NCBI GenBank assembly: GCA_029582165.1
Contig: CM055872.1
Location: 27,382,243 to 27,446,242, forward strand
Source of the DNA: Portulaca oleracea
Lineage: Eukaryota > Streptophyta > Magnoliopsida > Caryophyllales > Portulacaceae
Reading direction: 5' to 3'
Length of the DNA: 64,000 nt
Both the position numbers and the translations under genes were made by a program. Below, piece after piece: positions 1 to 12,467 of the stretch. The notes below the pieces were generated by a model that was not told where the DNA came from, ran no database searches, and worked only from the letters and a program-made list of their open reading frames with translations. Positions within the stretch are counted from its first letter, which is position 1, and each line of letters opens with the position of its first letter.

Positions 1-1
1 T

Positions 2-801
2 TTCAGAATTTCTGGTTTTGATAGTTGGGACCCTTGCAATACCCCCGTGTCCTTGATTAGGAACACCGTATTGAGGTATGTCCACCGCATACTCTCTTGC
101 GGTATTTTCGGGAGGCCCGGTAGCTCAAACAAAGCTACCCGGGCTGATTGCTACATGTTGCATGCTATGTTGGATATCGACCGTCGTGCCGACCCAGCAG
201 CTATGCTAGCCCACCATCTTTCCAGTGTCGCCACCTCAACCAACAAGGGCATTGTTGTAGGGGGCTACATTACTCACCTTGCACGCCAATTCGGCTTTAG
301 GCCGCCTAGAAACCCCACTGACCTAGTCCGGGGTAACTTATTCTTGGATGGGGGGCAGTGTAATTACTTTGGCTTGTGTAAGTTTGACAAGGACTCGCGT
401 TGTCTCTGGGTCTATCCCAACAATGCTAGGTTTCCCGTGCCTAACCCCCACACTTCTCCCCAAGTTGCTGAGAATTTGATATGGATTCCTCCCTTCCCCG
501 AGTTCGATCCCGAACCCGAACCGGAACCAGAAATCCACCCTAACCCTCAACCCGAACAACCCCAACCAGACTATGAGGCGCGCTTTATGACCTCCAAACC
601 TCCATTGTCCGGACCGAACATCGTGTCAACGAGTTGAGGGATAGCTTTATTGAGTATAGGGGGCAGTCTGACCTGCGATTTGACCGTCTCGATGAGTCAA
701 TTGCTAATCTCACCGGCCTTATTCAGGCCATGTTCGATCGACCCTCACCACCACCAGGACCGAGCCATACCGACCCTTCCCCACCAACCGAGGATCCTTG
801 A
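2..801 (+). pseudogene. Athila post-pol ORF (ATHILA ORF-1-like), 5'-truncated, frameshifted
   Basis: The frame is open from base 2 to a stop at 637, so the gene enters from outside the window; the GTG at 47 is not a real start. The product resembles the extra ORF that Athila elements carry after pol. The stretch around residues 15-65 (HRILSCGIFGR, then a nearly invariant helix-rich block) matches the second copy at 49198-50540. A Pro/Glu-rich segment follows (PEPEPEPEIHPNPQPEQPQP). Near 585-600 the frame shifts, and the other frame stays open to a TGA at 799-801, encoding a coiled-coil-like stretch and a Pro-rich tail. This C-terminal layout parallels the acidic and coiled-coil tail of the 49198 copy. 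The function of this Athila product is not established. Confidence 0.75.
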
Positions 802-854
802 TCCTTGGCTAATCCCTTACCCTTCACCGTTGTCTTCTAGATTGAGGACAATGC

Positions 855-1012
855 AACATCTAAGGATGGGGGGGTGAAAAATATTTATTCCTGTATATTT
901 TTCTTATTTATCTATTTTTCGTTTATTTTTTCTGTTTTTCCTTCATTTTCTTTTATTTTCAAATTCTAAGCATGGGGGGTTGAAAAATATTTCTTCCTGT
1001 ATATTTATGGTA
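855..1012 (+). repeat. Duplicated polypurine-tract-like module
   Basis: Two copies of a module of the form CTAAG(G/C)ATGGGGGG followed by TTGAAAAATATTT and TCCTGTATAT lie at about 860-900 and 966-1010. The first is preceded by a GAGGACAATGCAA-type segment, which also precedes the G tracts of the Athila copies at 44552-44580, 46943-46980 and 48211-48250. Neither copy adjoins the LTR, which begins about 1.5 kb downstream, so these are extra purine tracts in the 3' region. Confidence 0.6.
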
Positions 1013-2495
1013 GTTTTTCAATTCTAGTGTGATTTCTCTTATTTTTGTGTGTTTCTTTTATTTGCTTGTTCATAGTTATTTGAGTTTCTAGTTTGTTTTT
1101 CCTTTTTGTTTTCTAGTTTTCTTAAGTTTTCCTTTCTAAATTTTTCTTTAATTTGCATCCACCTAGTTTGCATTAGATAGAAGCATGTAGTTTTTCTTTT
1201 CTTTTCCTAGTTTCTTTCTTTTTCTTTCGCATCCACCTATTCAAAAATAAAAAAAAAATCAGAAAAACTAGCAAAAGACAAAAAAAAATTAGAAAAGCCA
1301 AAAACCAAAAAAAAATTTATAGGATAGGATTAGGATTAAAACCGAAAACACCTTCACTGATGATTTGTAAACCTTTCTTACTTTCAGTTTAGCTTGCTTC
1401 ACCTAGAAAAGTCTGGATTAGATCTCAAAAGTTTTTGAAACCTCTTCTTTCGAATCTTCTGATTTTGAGACGAGTTATGAAAGTTGTACCTTACTGCTTT
1501 GACTATCTTAGAAAGTATAAATGTGCGTGCCGCAAATCTTTGGGCTAAGTTTAGTTGATTGAGCCCCATCCCATGATTCTACATTGCCTAAATTTTTGAA
1601 TTGATCACTTTCATCAATTCGATATTCCCTGAGTGACTTACCCATTAGTTGTATCTCTAGAACTTGCTTTGTATCTTGCTTGAGACTACATATTTGCATT
1701 GCACGCTGTGACAAAGTGATTAAGGCATTCGTTTTATTTTGCTAAACTACATAGCCAAATAGCCTACCCTACACTATATTTGACAATTCTTTTTACCCCG
1801 CCTAGCCTTTGTTTACCCTTCTTTCATGATTGAACCCTGACAATGCAAGCCTTGGCCTTTGATATCCAGTATCCCTTTGCCTTGCTTGGTTGAATGAGAG
1901 TTTGTCGTTTTTTTGGAAGGAACCGTTGGTTAGGTGTGTTTGGACAAAAACGTGAAGTTAGGGAGGAATTAAAGTCCCGCCTTTTGAATAATTAGTGTTT
2001 GGTTATGCTGTTCATTTATATATCGAAGTCGAAGTTGTAATTTCGTAGTTTTCTTCTCCCTGATCACCCACCAAAAAGAAAAAAAAAGAAGTAAAAAAAA
2101 AAGAGAAAAAGAGTTCCAAAAGAAAAGGGTGTTTAGGGAGATTCAATTTAAATTTGTAATCTTTGACTTGGTTGTATTCAGTTGAGATGTTTAATATCGT
2201 AGAGGGTGAGAGGTGAAATTCCTTGCATACACTAAGCAAGAAGGAGAGTTTAGAGTGTTATAATCATCGAAGTTCAATCCAAGCATGGCTCTTAACTCTT
2301 CAATCCCAAAATTTTTACCGCTCCTTACCCCTAGCCTAAGCCCCGTTACAACCCAATAAAGTCCTTTTGATTGTCACTTGTGCATTGCATACACGTAGTG
2401 GAGAGCGAGGTTCTTACCAAGCTTATGGTAGTTGTTTCTATTGGTTTGAGTATGAGAAAAACCCACATACATTCAAATTTGAGTGTTTGAGCGTT
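1013..2495 (+). other. Athila family B 3' non-coding region
   Basis: No credible ORF. T-rich to about 1240, then A-rich. From about 1372 the sequence is closely similar to 28022-29110 and to the reverse complement of 44950-45342. About 390 bp present in the minus-strand copy between the GTGTTTGAG motif and the LTR, including its terminal polypurine tract (44552-44566), is missing here near 2490. Confidence 0.75.
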
Positions 2496-4596
2496 CAACT
2501 TTTTATCCTAAAGTGAATTTTATATAGATATTTTTAGGTAATTTTAGGTAACTAACTTGTATAGTTTAGTCGATTTTCTAATATAATTTAGTCTTTTTAT
2601 ATTAAATTCAGTGATATTCTTCACTTGGTCGGAAATTGGTTTGTTTTGCAGATTTTAGTGAAATTTCCCTAAAAAGTAAACAAATCGAGAAGAATTGAGA
2701 AGAAATTAAAGAGGAGATTGAGAATTAGAAAAATTGAAATAGAAATAAAAGAAGAAGAATTGGAAGAAGCCAAGGCTGGCCCAATTGCGCAGTCTCAACC
2801 CACGAAAACAGTACCATGCACCTCCAATTTCATCACAGCTGATTATCATCATCATAGCAGATTCCGCCGCTGCATCACTTCCCAATGTCACGACCGAAGC
2901 ATCATGCACGAGCGGCAGACCTTCACGCCCAAGCCCATCGCCTGTTTGCACCTTCATCTCAGCCATGCTTCACCTCCATCATGCTTGATCATCAAAGCTT
3001 GATCATAAAACAACAACAACTGCATCATGATCATCACGCCTTATCATCACAATCCCACGCCAGCAGCTGATCATCACAACGCTAGCAGCGTTTTTCCTTC
3101 ATCAATCAGCGCCATATGCACCACTCCACATGTACACCCAGCTTGATGATCAGCAGCCACAAGTACACGATCAGCAGCAACCCACCATCATCATCATACA
3201 TGATCGTCTTGATCATCATCAACCCAGCTTGATCATCACGAATCAATGCCCAGCTCATCCATCAACAACTCACAATCCCTTGATCATCACAGCACCGAAC
3301 TCCTTCGAGCAACAGAAGCATGCAGCTGCACTTCTCAATCACACGCACAGCTTGATCATCATGATTGATCATCATCAGCGCTTGATGATCACCATCCCAA
3401 AGAAGAACTTCAAGAATAGAGAACAAACGCTAGCGGCGTTTGTCTTCCTCGCCAGCCTTGACCAAACTCAACGCGCGCAGCGTGCAGCGGCGCCTAAAGC
3501 GATGGTTCATATCACAACGCTGGCTGCGTTTATTTCCCGCTGGCCGCGTTTGATCTGTCTCGCTTTCTCCGTGTCGGTTATAAAATAACGTCCGCCGTCG
3601 CATCGTTTTATTATTAACATTAGTTTAGGGTTTCCGGAAATTATCTCCTTCGGATAAGAATAAATACCCCGGCCGCTATTATTCATATATCAGATATTCA
3701 GTGTCTTATTTTCCTTCCACCTTTTAGATTAGGGTTCTCTAAATTTTCCTCCCTTCGGGGAGCCGCTCTAGTAGTTTAGGAACAAAAGATGAGGAGAAGG
3801 AGATCGATTTGGGTGACACAAAGAGATCGAATTCAACAACTCGGATGTTAGGTTTCATTTCCATTCTCTTTATATTTTGTTATTCAGTTTTTATTATCGC
3901 TTTCTTAGTTCTTATTATGAGTAGCTAAATTCCCTTTGTTTGGGGGATAAACTCGATGTCTATTGACTGAATTTGAATACAGTTTCGGTGTTAGGTTATC
4001 TTTTTATTGGTTTAACCTGCGTGTATTGTATGTCATGGTAATTTGGCAACAACACGATAGTTTGAGCCTGTACCTGGTTTTAGATTCTCGACAACAGATC
4101 GACAGTTTGAGTCTTGAATTGGAATGCGTAGGTTGAATAGGTTTAGAAAATAGTTTGACATAATGATTCTTGCCTAGGGTCATTTTATAATCAGTTCTTA
4201 TCTTTGATTAAGCTAAATAGTTAAAAATAATGTTTAGGTTAATCAATGTAACTCACCTAGGATCGAAAGATCGAAGTGATAGGGCCTAGAAAGATTATAG
4301 ACCCCGAATTATCTTATTACCTGCACCTGCACCTGGATTGTTGATAATTTGATTAATTGACTAGAGTAGACTCCCCTAAACTCTTTTAATTATTTGGTTG
4401 AATCCTTTAATTTCCTGCTTCCTTAATTAATTATCTGAAAAATTACCAACAACCCTTTGATCGACCTAGCATCCTTTGCAATGAACTAGTTTAGTGCGTA
4501 GTTGAACACAAGTCCCTGAGAGAGAACGATATTTTTATTACTACACAGACCCGTACACTTGCGGTACACAGACACCTATATGTTTTAGGTCTATCA
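2496..4596 (+). repeat. Family B 3' LTR
   Basis: About 2.1 kb, homologous over its length to the solo LTR 51920-55532 (about 2.05 kb without its nested insertion). The 3' end is GTTTTAGGTCTATCA; the 5' TG end is degraded or lost in the deletion near 2490. The U3 part (2840-3420) is dense in TGATCATCA and TGATGATCA words. Short inverted repeats lie at 3423-3443 (ACAAACGC/GCGTTTGT) and 3510-3550. A TATA-like box GAATAAATACCC is at 3658-3668, followed by a spliced-leader-like, T-rich R/U5. Confidence 0.85.
3658..3668 (+). promoter_or_regulatory. TATA-like box in family B LTR
   Basis: AATAAATACCCC-type motif in the middle of the LTR, about 940 bp before its 3' end, placed as expected for the LTR promoter. 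Confidence 0.45.
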
Positions 4597-4601
4597 ACGT
4601 A

Positions 4602-7059
4602 CGACAAGCCCTCGGTTAGGCGTAAACCCTTGATGATAATGTTCTGCTCAAGAATGACATATTAGGGGTTTGCTAGCCCCCAGCTTAATGTAGACTTTGG
4701 ATGAGTTTGTCCTGATTTGGAGGGCACCTTAGATTTGCAAGCCCCCAGTTTCGTGAAGAATGATGATATGACGCATGGAGACCATGGAATAGAAGGAGGC
4801 ATTGCTTCCTATGTTGTAGTGATGGAAGTTGGTATGTCCTTAGTCGTGAGTCTCGATCTCTCCTTTTGCCTAACTTGCCCAAAATGTTTTCAAGTTAGCC
4901 TCTCTTCTTTCTTTTTTTTATTTTCTTTTTTCTCTTTTTTCTTTTTTTCTTTTTTTTTCTTTTTCTTTTTTTCTTTTTTTTCTTTTTTTTGTTCTTTCTT
5001 TCTTTCGAGACCACTATTAGGACACCAATGAGAATGAAGACCTAGGACCTTGTAGAATAGGGAGTAGGTGTCCCTCTTAGACGTTATCTCCGCGAAATGT
5101 CTTGAGCGATGGTCACAAAGGTAGCGCGAGCCCCAAGTATAGAGTAGGTTATCTCCGAGTCTGTTCATGATCATGTAGTTGTCAGTTGGCCGCTGATCTG
5201 ATGTGGACGGATTTTGCTCTCGCTGAGAAATGAGCCACACTCAGATGTGTTGGGAGTGGGCATTAAAAATAGAGCCTCATACTTGCATTAATGATCGAGT
5301 TGAAAAGTCCTCAAAGGGTGAGATGGGATGAAAATTCTCAAAAAGGTTTGAAGATGATGTTTGGTAAAAGGGATAGTGGACAACTGTCGGTTAATGAATG
5401 GAGACACTTAAGAGTGATCGTGTCTTAAAAAGGAAGGAGAGATGGTGAAATGGGATAAATATCATCATTTGGGAAAAGGTTAGAACATGGGGATAAAGAG
5501 ACACTTAAGGATGATAGTGTCTTGAAAGGGTGAGAGATGGTCAAATGGGGTAAACATCATCTCTTGGGAAAAGAGTTGGAACATGGGTGTTGGAATGATG
5601 TCCAAGTCTGACAGAAGAAAATGGAAGCTTGATGGTAGCGATAAAATCCAGGGTTTTCCTCACCTTTTGCCTAGCCCGCCCAAGTGGGTTTTCAGACTAG
5701 CTTTTTATTCTCTCTTTTTTTATTCTCTCAAGGACCAATTTATTAAACCACGAACGCTCCCTAAAGTGAAAAGGTATTGGATCGGGCCTCGAAGAGGTTT
5801 TCCTACGTATCCAAGGTGGAATCAGGCCTGTCGTAGTTCTTAAAGCGCAACTTTGATTAGTAGTGCCTCGAGGAAGGCATAAGGGCTCAAAAGATGGTTT
5901 TGAAGGGTTGAAGGTTCATATGTGGGTTATGGATGGTCATTGAAAGATGGGGAAGGTTATTGAAGGTTAAAAGGTTTGCTGAGGTGTATGGATGATTATG
6001 AAGGCTGAAAGGTATGATGAGGTGAAGATTTTGGGATCAATGGGATTCTCCCTGGTATACACGACCCTTATTTTTGCCTTCAGTTTGTTATTCGCCCCTC
6101 TTTTTTTTGCTTCTCTTCTTTTTTTTTTTCTCTTGGTTTATTTTTCTTCCTCCCCCCCCCCCTTTTTTGTTATCTCTCTCTATTCTTTTGCTATCCCTCT
6201 CCACTGTTTTTTTGTTTCTCCCTTTTTTGAACTACTTTCTTTGGAATCTCCCTTTTTTTTAGAACTCCTTCATGGGTTGCCTCCTGTTCTCCTTCAGTCG
6301 TAACACACCTTTTGGATTTGGTTAATGGATGAAAGGGTTTTGAAAAGGGTTGAGGATTGATGGAAAAAACTAGAAATGTAAATGATAGATAGTAAGTGAC
6401 GGGTCGAGATCGGAAGAAAAGATGAGGGTAATGTGGGTAGTGAAATGGAGGTTGGGCGGAAGCCCCTTGTCATCGGCACATTTGGTTAAGCTGCAACATT
6501 TATGATGAGGAGTCTTCACTTTGGAGAGGTTATTGGACTTGGTCTTTCCTGACAACACTATCTCCTTTTGCTCAGCCTGCTGGATGAAAGATGCAAGCTA
6601 ACTTCTCTCGTCAATCTTATTCTCTTCTTTGGCCCGATTTGCCTCAATGAGGTTTTCAAACCGGCCACTCTATAGTTTTTCACTCTTTTTTTTTCTTTAT
6701 TCTATTTTTTTCTGAATTTCTCTTTTCCTCTCTAACCCTATATTCAAGAAAATGAAAGGATGGGAACGAGTTGCAAGACAAATAATGGAATGATAAGAGA
6801 AGGTGAATTTTTCAGACTTGGTTTATGAGGATGGCAGATGGATAAAAGAACTTTTCAACTCAAGTAATAAATACAAGCACGAAATTCTATATGAACAAAT
6901 AGCAACAAGAGCAACCGAATCGAAGAAATGTATTAAGAACTGACTCTTAACTCTAACAGACTCCAGAAATAAAATGCTTGGCAACCAAGGATTGTAGCTA
7001 ACTCTAAGGCTCCTTTTGATGATGTGCCCTCCTTGTCTTGGTATGGGGAATCCATGCTC
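4602..7059 (-). other. Decayed Tat internal 3' region
   Basis: No coding frame could be followed. Two GGGGGCT purine tracts on the minus strand (AAGCTGGGGGCTAGC at about 4672-4687, and CTGGGGGCTTGC at 4738-4750) resemble the terminal PPT of the family C element. Long pyrimidine-only runs on the plus strand occupy 4905-5008 and 6085-6265 and create only low-complexity ORFs. The segment CCTCGAAGAGG...CCTACGTATCC (5785-5815) is a motif I have seen repeatedly in plant Tat-like leaders, but I cannot verify that here. Confidence 0.4.
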
Positions 7060-7200
7060 TATCTAACCCTTTGTGTTGCTTTTGGCAGAAGCAGTTTTTC
7101 CCTGAATGGATCATGTCCTCAATCATATTCTTCAAAGTTTAACAATCCTCAGTGCAGCGCCCCTTCGAATTCATGATAGTTGTCGAATTTCCCGTCATCT
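7060..7200 (-). pseudogene. gag C-terminal zinc-knuckle remnant (Tat)
   Basis: On the minus strand a frame broken by one shift and one stop reads a Tat-gag-like C..H..C segment followed by an LKNMIEDMIHSGK-type helix, the usual tail of Tat gag proteins just after the zinc knuckle. Its position, after the leader on the same strand, fits gag. It is too short and broken to function. Confidence 0.45.
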
Positions 7201-7259
7201 CAAAAGTTCCCTTTTTGCTGGCTCAGGCCTTGACCTTGACACTAGACAAACAAAGAAAA

Positions 7260-8290
7260 ACCCATCTGAATGCTTTGTATGACCTAAATGACCTATATGG
7301 GACTTCCTAAAATGAAGAATGACTATATGTTAACTCAAAGGAGACTCACCTAGGACATGGGTTTGAATATGCAAATTGACCTACATAGGACTTCTTAAAA
7401 TGAAAAATGACTATATGCTGACTTAGGGAAGGACCTACCCATGACTTGGACCCTATATGAGACTTTTCTAAAGAATGAAGACACTTACCTACTAACTCAA
7501 AAAAACGACTTAACGACCCACTTATAATTTGCAACACCTAAACCCTATACGTGACTTACCCATGACCTGGGTATACATGGAACTTTCTAAAAATGCCAGA
7601 CGCATATTGACTCAAGAAAAGACTCGCCTATGACCTAGACCTCGTATGAAAACTTCTTAAAGATTGAAAGGCATTTACATGCAGACACTAATACAAAGAC
7701 TCATCCTAGACCTAGGTTTACACGGACATATGTTGACTCAAACAAAGAATCACCCATGACATGGGTTTACATTGGACTTCCTAAAACAGACAACCACATA
7801 TTGACCCAGGAAAAGACACACCTATATGATCTAGACCTTATATAAGACTTCCTAGAGAATGAAAGACGCCCATACACTGACTCTAAAACAAAGTCTTACC
7901 CATGACCTGGGTATACATGACCTCCTAAAAAAAAATACACCTACATGCAGACTCTAGAACGAAGACTTTAAAACAAAGACACTATTTTACTAATATTGAA
8001 ATACAAGACACTTTCATGCAGACTCTAAAACAAAGACTTATCTTAGACCTTATACGGAACTTTTAAAGAAAAAGACACTCATGTCCTGACTCTTAAAACA
8101 AAAACTCACCCACGATCTGGATTTATTAGGCTATATATGACCTCCTAACGTGTAAGACACCTATACACTAACTCAGGAAACAAATCAACTATGACACAGG
8201 TTTATGTGGTCTAACCTCTATGAAACGCCCTAAAGAATGAAAGACACTTATTTACTGACTCAGGAACGTCTAACCTCTACACGACTCTAA
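7260..8290 (-). repeat. Degenerate ~100-bp minisatellite in Tat leader
   Basis: Repeating phrases of the form GACTCACCCATGACCTGGGT, TACATGGGACTTCCTAAA, GAAAGACAC and CTGACTC recur about ten times with a period near 90-130 bp and heavy divergence. No ORF. It lies in the long leader between PBS and gag. Confidence 0.55.
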
Positions 8291-8324
8291 GATAAACAAT
8301 GATACTTTTTACAACAAGAGCATT

Positions 8325-10745
8325 ATAAAGGGTCGAATAAAGTCAAACACAGCGAGTTGACATAAGTTGTAAAGCACAAGTGAGTTTTTCTCGATTAGGA
8401 TGAGCTTATACACAAGCAGACCGTTTTAAGGAGAATACGTCACTTGAACTAACAAACTTGTGTTAACTCAAGCTGCATTGGCTATTATACGGACTAGAAT
8501 AATGCTCGACACACTGACAGCCTAACTTCTAGACTTCTATTTACACACTCTTTTTTTATGACCCAACATATTTATTTATTTAACTCAAGGAAAGTGGATG
8601 TCATAAAGGACCGAATAAAGCCATCAAAAGGTGAGTTAAAAATGACTTATAAACTCAATTAATAAATCTATCATGGATGGGTTTACCAACAGGCCTACCA
8701 TGAATTTTGTTTAGAGTTAATAATCAAGTTTATAAATTTATTTTTTCTCTAACCTTGAGACTATTACGCGGGCTAGAACAACACACACTGACTTTATTAT
8801 ATTATGAATCATTTTCTTTGGACCCAAATTAAAAGAATACTGAGAAGGGCCGAATAAAACCATCAAAGATGAGTTAAAATGAATCCATAAACAAGGTCAA
8901 TTAACCTTTAAAACGGATTGGCCTCACAACCAGGCCAACCATAAAATTTAAGGTTAAATAATTGAGTTTATAAACTCATTTTTTCTCAAACCTAATGATT
9001 ATTAAGCGGACTAAAACAATATCTCAAAATTAGGCCCAACTCTAATGAAGACTCAACAGACAGCGACATATTTACACCTAACAAAGACTCAACCAACTCA
9101 AACATGTGTGAACAAAAACACATATTTACACCTAATAACTACTCAAAACGTGTGTTAACAAAAATCTAAGAAAGACTCAAACACGTATTAATAAAAACCT
9201 AAGAATGACTCAAAGCATGTGTTAACAAAACTCTAACAAAGATTTAAATACGTGGAAAAATCTCGACAAAACTCGAACACCTAATGCAAACTCGACAAAC
9301 TCAAACTCGTGGCATACGAAACACATACACATGCACAAACACTTACACATGCACATGCACACACACAGACACAGACACATGCACATGCACAAACACATGC
9401 ACAGATACATGCACATGCACAAATACATGCAGAGACACAAACACATACACAGACACATACACATGCACATGCACAGGCACAAACACAAACACAAGTATGG
9501 ACACATAGACTACAACACACTTTACCTAACTTACGGACCTAACTCTATCTGGACCCTAAGGACAACGGATCATTATAAAGGGCCGAATAAAGCCAAGTAT
9601 GGCGAATTAAGACTAAATAAGGAATTGCGAGTCAACGTTTCTTAATTAGGATGGGCCCCATCCACAGGCCGACCGTTTTAAGGAGAATCCGTAACCTGGA
9701 AAATTTATCAGTCCAACTGAAGCCACACTGACTATTACGCGGGCAAGAATAATGATCAACAGGACTAACACTCTACTCTTTCTATACATTTATTATTCTA
9801 TTTGTTTAGGAAAGTGGATATCGTAAAGGACTGGATAAAACCAACAACAGGCGAGTTTTAATTAGTTTATGGACTTAATTGCCAAATCCGATATGGTTGG
9901 GCCTAACCACGGGCTGGCCATAAGTATGATGGATTCAATAATTAATTCGATAAATTAATTTACTCGAGTCTGTTGGTTATTATGCAGTCTAAAACTTTAT
10001 CCACTAACTTTGTTTGATTTATTAGTCAGATTTTTTGGATCTAAGGACAATTAATCATTACAAGAGGCCGGATAAAGTCAAGCATGGCGAATCAAGCCTA
10101 AGTCAAGGAGCACAAATCAGTGTTTCTCAATTCAGATGGGCCCCATCCACAGGCCGACCGTTTTAAGGAGAATCCGTAATTTGGGCTACTGACTCAGAAT
10201 TAATTCGAGCCATGTTGACTGCCATGCGGACAAAAATAATGATTAACAAGACCGACGACCCTTCTTTCTGTTTCGTTTTCATTTATTTAATTACCGGAAA
10301 GCAGGTATCATAAAGGACTGAATAAAACCAACAGCGGGCGAGTTAAAATTGATTTATGGACTTAATTGCCAAATCTAATATGGTTGGGCCTAACCACGGG
10401 CCGGCCATAAGTGTGACAAATTTGACAATTAACTCAATAAATTAAGTTAATCTAGCCCGGTGATTATTATGCAGTCTAAGACTTTACCCACTAACTTTGT
10501 TTTGACTTTTAATCAGGTTTGTTGGACCTTCATTAAGAAAATGTCGTAAAGGGCCATATAGAATCATCAAAGGCGAGTTGAGTTTACCTTATGGACCAAG
10601 ATAATTTGATAAATGGGCCCAACCACTAGGTCAACCATAATTTTTGAGGTTAATTAACTTAGTTGGTAAACATGACTCTTCTCAGCCCAATGACTACTAT
10701 ATGGACCAGAACAACACTCCTAAACTTGGGTCGACTCTTTACAAA
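8325..10745 (-). repeat. Diverged ~240-bp tandem repeat of Tat leader
   Basis: A unit beginning TATAAAGG(G/A)CCGAATAAA, containing GCGAGTTA, a CCAACC...GGCC...CATAA block, and ending GACTATTA(T/C)GCGGGCTA is seen starting near 8328, 8605, 8848, 9573, 9826, 10060, 10305 and 10545; spacing is 232-277 bp where units are adjacent. Alternate units resemble each other most (8328, 9573 and 10060 share ACCGTTTTAAGGAGAAT), so a two-unit higher-order period is likely. Three further units occur in the other leader (35358-36000). Confidence 0.7.
9310..9510. repeat. CA-rich microsatellite/minisatellite
   Basis: About 200 bp of ACACATGCACATGC, ACACAGAC and ACAAACAC words. All overlapping ORFs (Cys/Met or His/Thr repeats) are artefacts of this simple sequence. 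It interrupts the 240-bp array. Confidence 0.9.
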
Positions 10746-11228
10746 GAATTTAAACACATAGCACATAGCATACTTATGAACAAAGGGGTATCCTAAACCA
10801 AGGCTTTATGTACAAAAAGGGTTTATTGGCTGGATAAGGCTTAGCGGCTCATGTACTCGCCCCGGTGCATTCTTGTTGTAAAGGCAACTTGAATGTGTGG
10901 GGTGTTGCTCTTGGAGGCTCGAGTGGAGATCTCGTAGAGTGATGCTTGAGTGGATGTGGTGACCAACGCTCTCTCGGTGTAAGTGCACCAATTGAGTATG
11001 GTCGGTCCGGCATCCCATGGGTTATTTTTTATGGTTTAAAGAGAAAAAACCTAATACCGCCGATTTATGTGCTCTTACGACATATCACATGTCAAGGGAG
11101 TGCCCCGGTATATGCAATGCATTATGCCTAAAAAGAATGACTTAATAATATAAAGTAAAATTTATTTTCCTTCCAAAAGATTTAAAGCACACAAACTCTT
11201 TTTCAAGTTTTACCCACTTTAGAAAAAC

Positions 11229-11246
11229 CCCCCAGTGGAGTCGCCA
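11229..11246 (-). other. tRNA-Arg-type primer binding site (second internal region)
   Basis: On the minus strand TGGCGACTCCACTGGGG(G), 17 of 18 bases equal to the PBS at 36475-36492 and 25827-25844. This is the primer site known for Ogre/Tat elements. It places the 3' end of an LTR at about 11247. Confidence 0.85.
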
Positions 11247-12412
11247 AAAATCCTATGGACATTTTTCCTCGCCGTTCGGGCTTCTGAACGTCCACGCGGA
11301 TTGGGGTATGATTCAGTGATTTTTGGTGGGGTTTAACTTTTGAAAACTCTTTAAGGAAATCAACCTTACATTTCATGAATAATATTTTGTAAAATCACTT
11401 TCCCTTTACTTATGCATTTTATGAGTTATTGGATTAAACCTTTAAGAGTGAACATCCACTTGCTCCAAACTCTTCGAAATTTAACCTAATTTGCTCATTT
11501 AAATGTTAGGCTCAGAAGAGAGTGATTTATGCAACTATTATTTAGAAATATAAGAGAGAAAAAACCCTAAAGTTGCATCGACACGTTTGTAAAACAATGT
11601 TAACCATAGTTTATGCAATCCTCGATGTATTTTAGCTCGAAATGGGAGTCGCCACCCGACTTTTTAAGGAAAAAGCCAAGACAAAACCAAAAGAAAAATA
11701 AAGAAAGACTCGGCTTGCGAAACCCAAGAATGGATCCAGGGGTAAGGCTACGAACTCGAAAAGTAAACTTGAAGAGGACGTTGATTAATCCTTTTATTTT
11801 TCATGAATTGTTATTTTTCATGAAAAGTAAACTCGAAAAGTAAACCCAAGAAAGACTTTTTAAGGCATGAATTGTTATTTTTTATGTCTTGTCGATTTTA
11901 GCTATTTTAAGCATGCTTATATTGATGCATATTTGGGGCTTAGTACGTTGATTAATCCTTTTATTTATACATCTCGACCGAAAACCCGACTTGTAAAATG
12001 GACCTAAAATGCTTTAAATCCGGCCCGTATATCAGATATAACCTCGGCGGCTTTTAATTTCCTTTTGGCCCACATTCTTAGCCCAAATGACTAACAGCGG
12101 CCCACCTAAAAGTAACAAAAGATAGGCGGGTTTTACTTTTTTTTGGGTGGGCTTCTGGCGCGTCTTTTGGGCCGGACACGTGACCCATTTATTCAGCAAA
12201 AGATAAGCGGCTTTTGCTCATTTTTCTGTTGGGCCTCGTGACTTGGGTTGAAGTGTTGGGCCATTTATCAGGCAAAGGTTAAGCAGCCTTTGCTAACTAA
12301 TTCCAGGCTGTGGGTGTCGTTTTGTAGTCTGTGGCAGTAAGCCCAATATTTTAATTTATGCTGGGTCCGACTAGGGTTTAACAATTGTATTCGAGTCCGT
12401 AATACCAAGTGA
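11247..12412 (-). repeat. Tat LTR (shared or second copy), decayed
   Basis: Bounded by the PBS at 11229-11246 and a purine tract at 12413-12424. It is alignable with the 5' LTR at 36841-37300 (for example GTTAGGCTCAGAA near 11507 and 37024; AGACAAAACCAAAA near 11680 and 37190). The part beyond about 11770 is diverged and holds a local duplication (GAATTGTTATTTTT(C/T)ATG). Terminal TG is not clear. Confidence 0.6.
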
Positions 12413-12424
12413 GCCCCCAATTTA
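12413..12424 (-). other. Polypurine tract of Tat element
   Basis: On the minus strand AAATTGGGGGCTC, close in form to the family C tract AAAGTGGGGGCTATC that directly precedes an LTR at 32153. Confidence 0.55.
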
Positions 12425-12467
12425 GATAGTATCATGACATTTTTCTTACTGTTTCTAGGAGGATAAC

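Larger units (their letters stand above)
1..4596 (+). mobile_element. Athila-type Ty3/gypsy element, family B copy 1 (3' part)
   Basis: This is the 3' end of an Athila-lineage retrotransposon; its gag, pol and 5' LTR lie left of the window. The order is post-pol ORF, polypurine-like G tracts, about 1.5 kb of non-coding DNA, then the 3' LTR ending in ...TCTATCA at 4596. The non-coding part matches 28022-29330 (+) and 44552-45342 (minus). The LTR matches the solo LTR at 51920-55532 (minus) and the LTR at 43141-44551 (minus). The 5 bases after the end (ACGTA, 4597-4601) should be one copy of the target-site duplication; the partner is outside the window. Confidence 0.85.

Noticed and set aside
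4717..6303. Lys- or Phe/Ser-rich ORFs
   Set aside because: Low-complexity pyrimidine runs; no start context or homology.
9222..9645. Cys/Met-, Thr/Asn- and His-repeat ORFs
   Set aside because: All frames of a CA-rich microsatellite.
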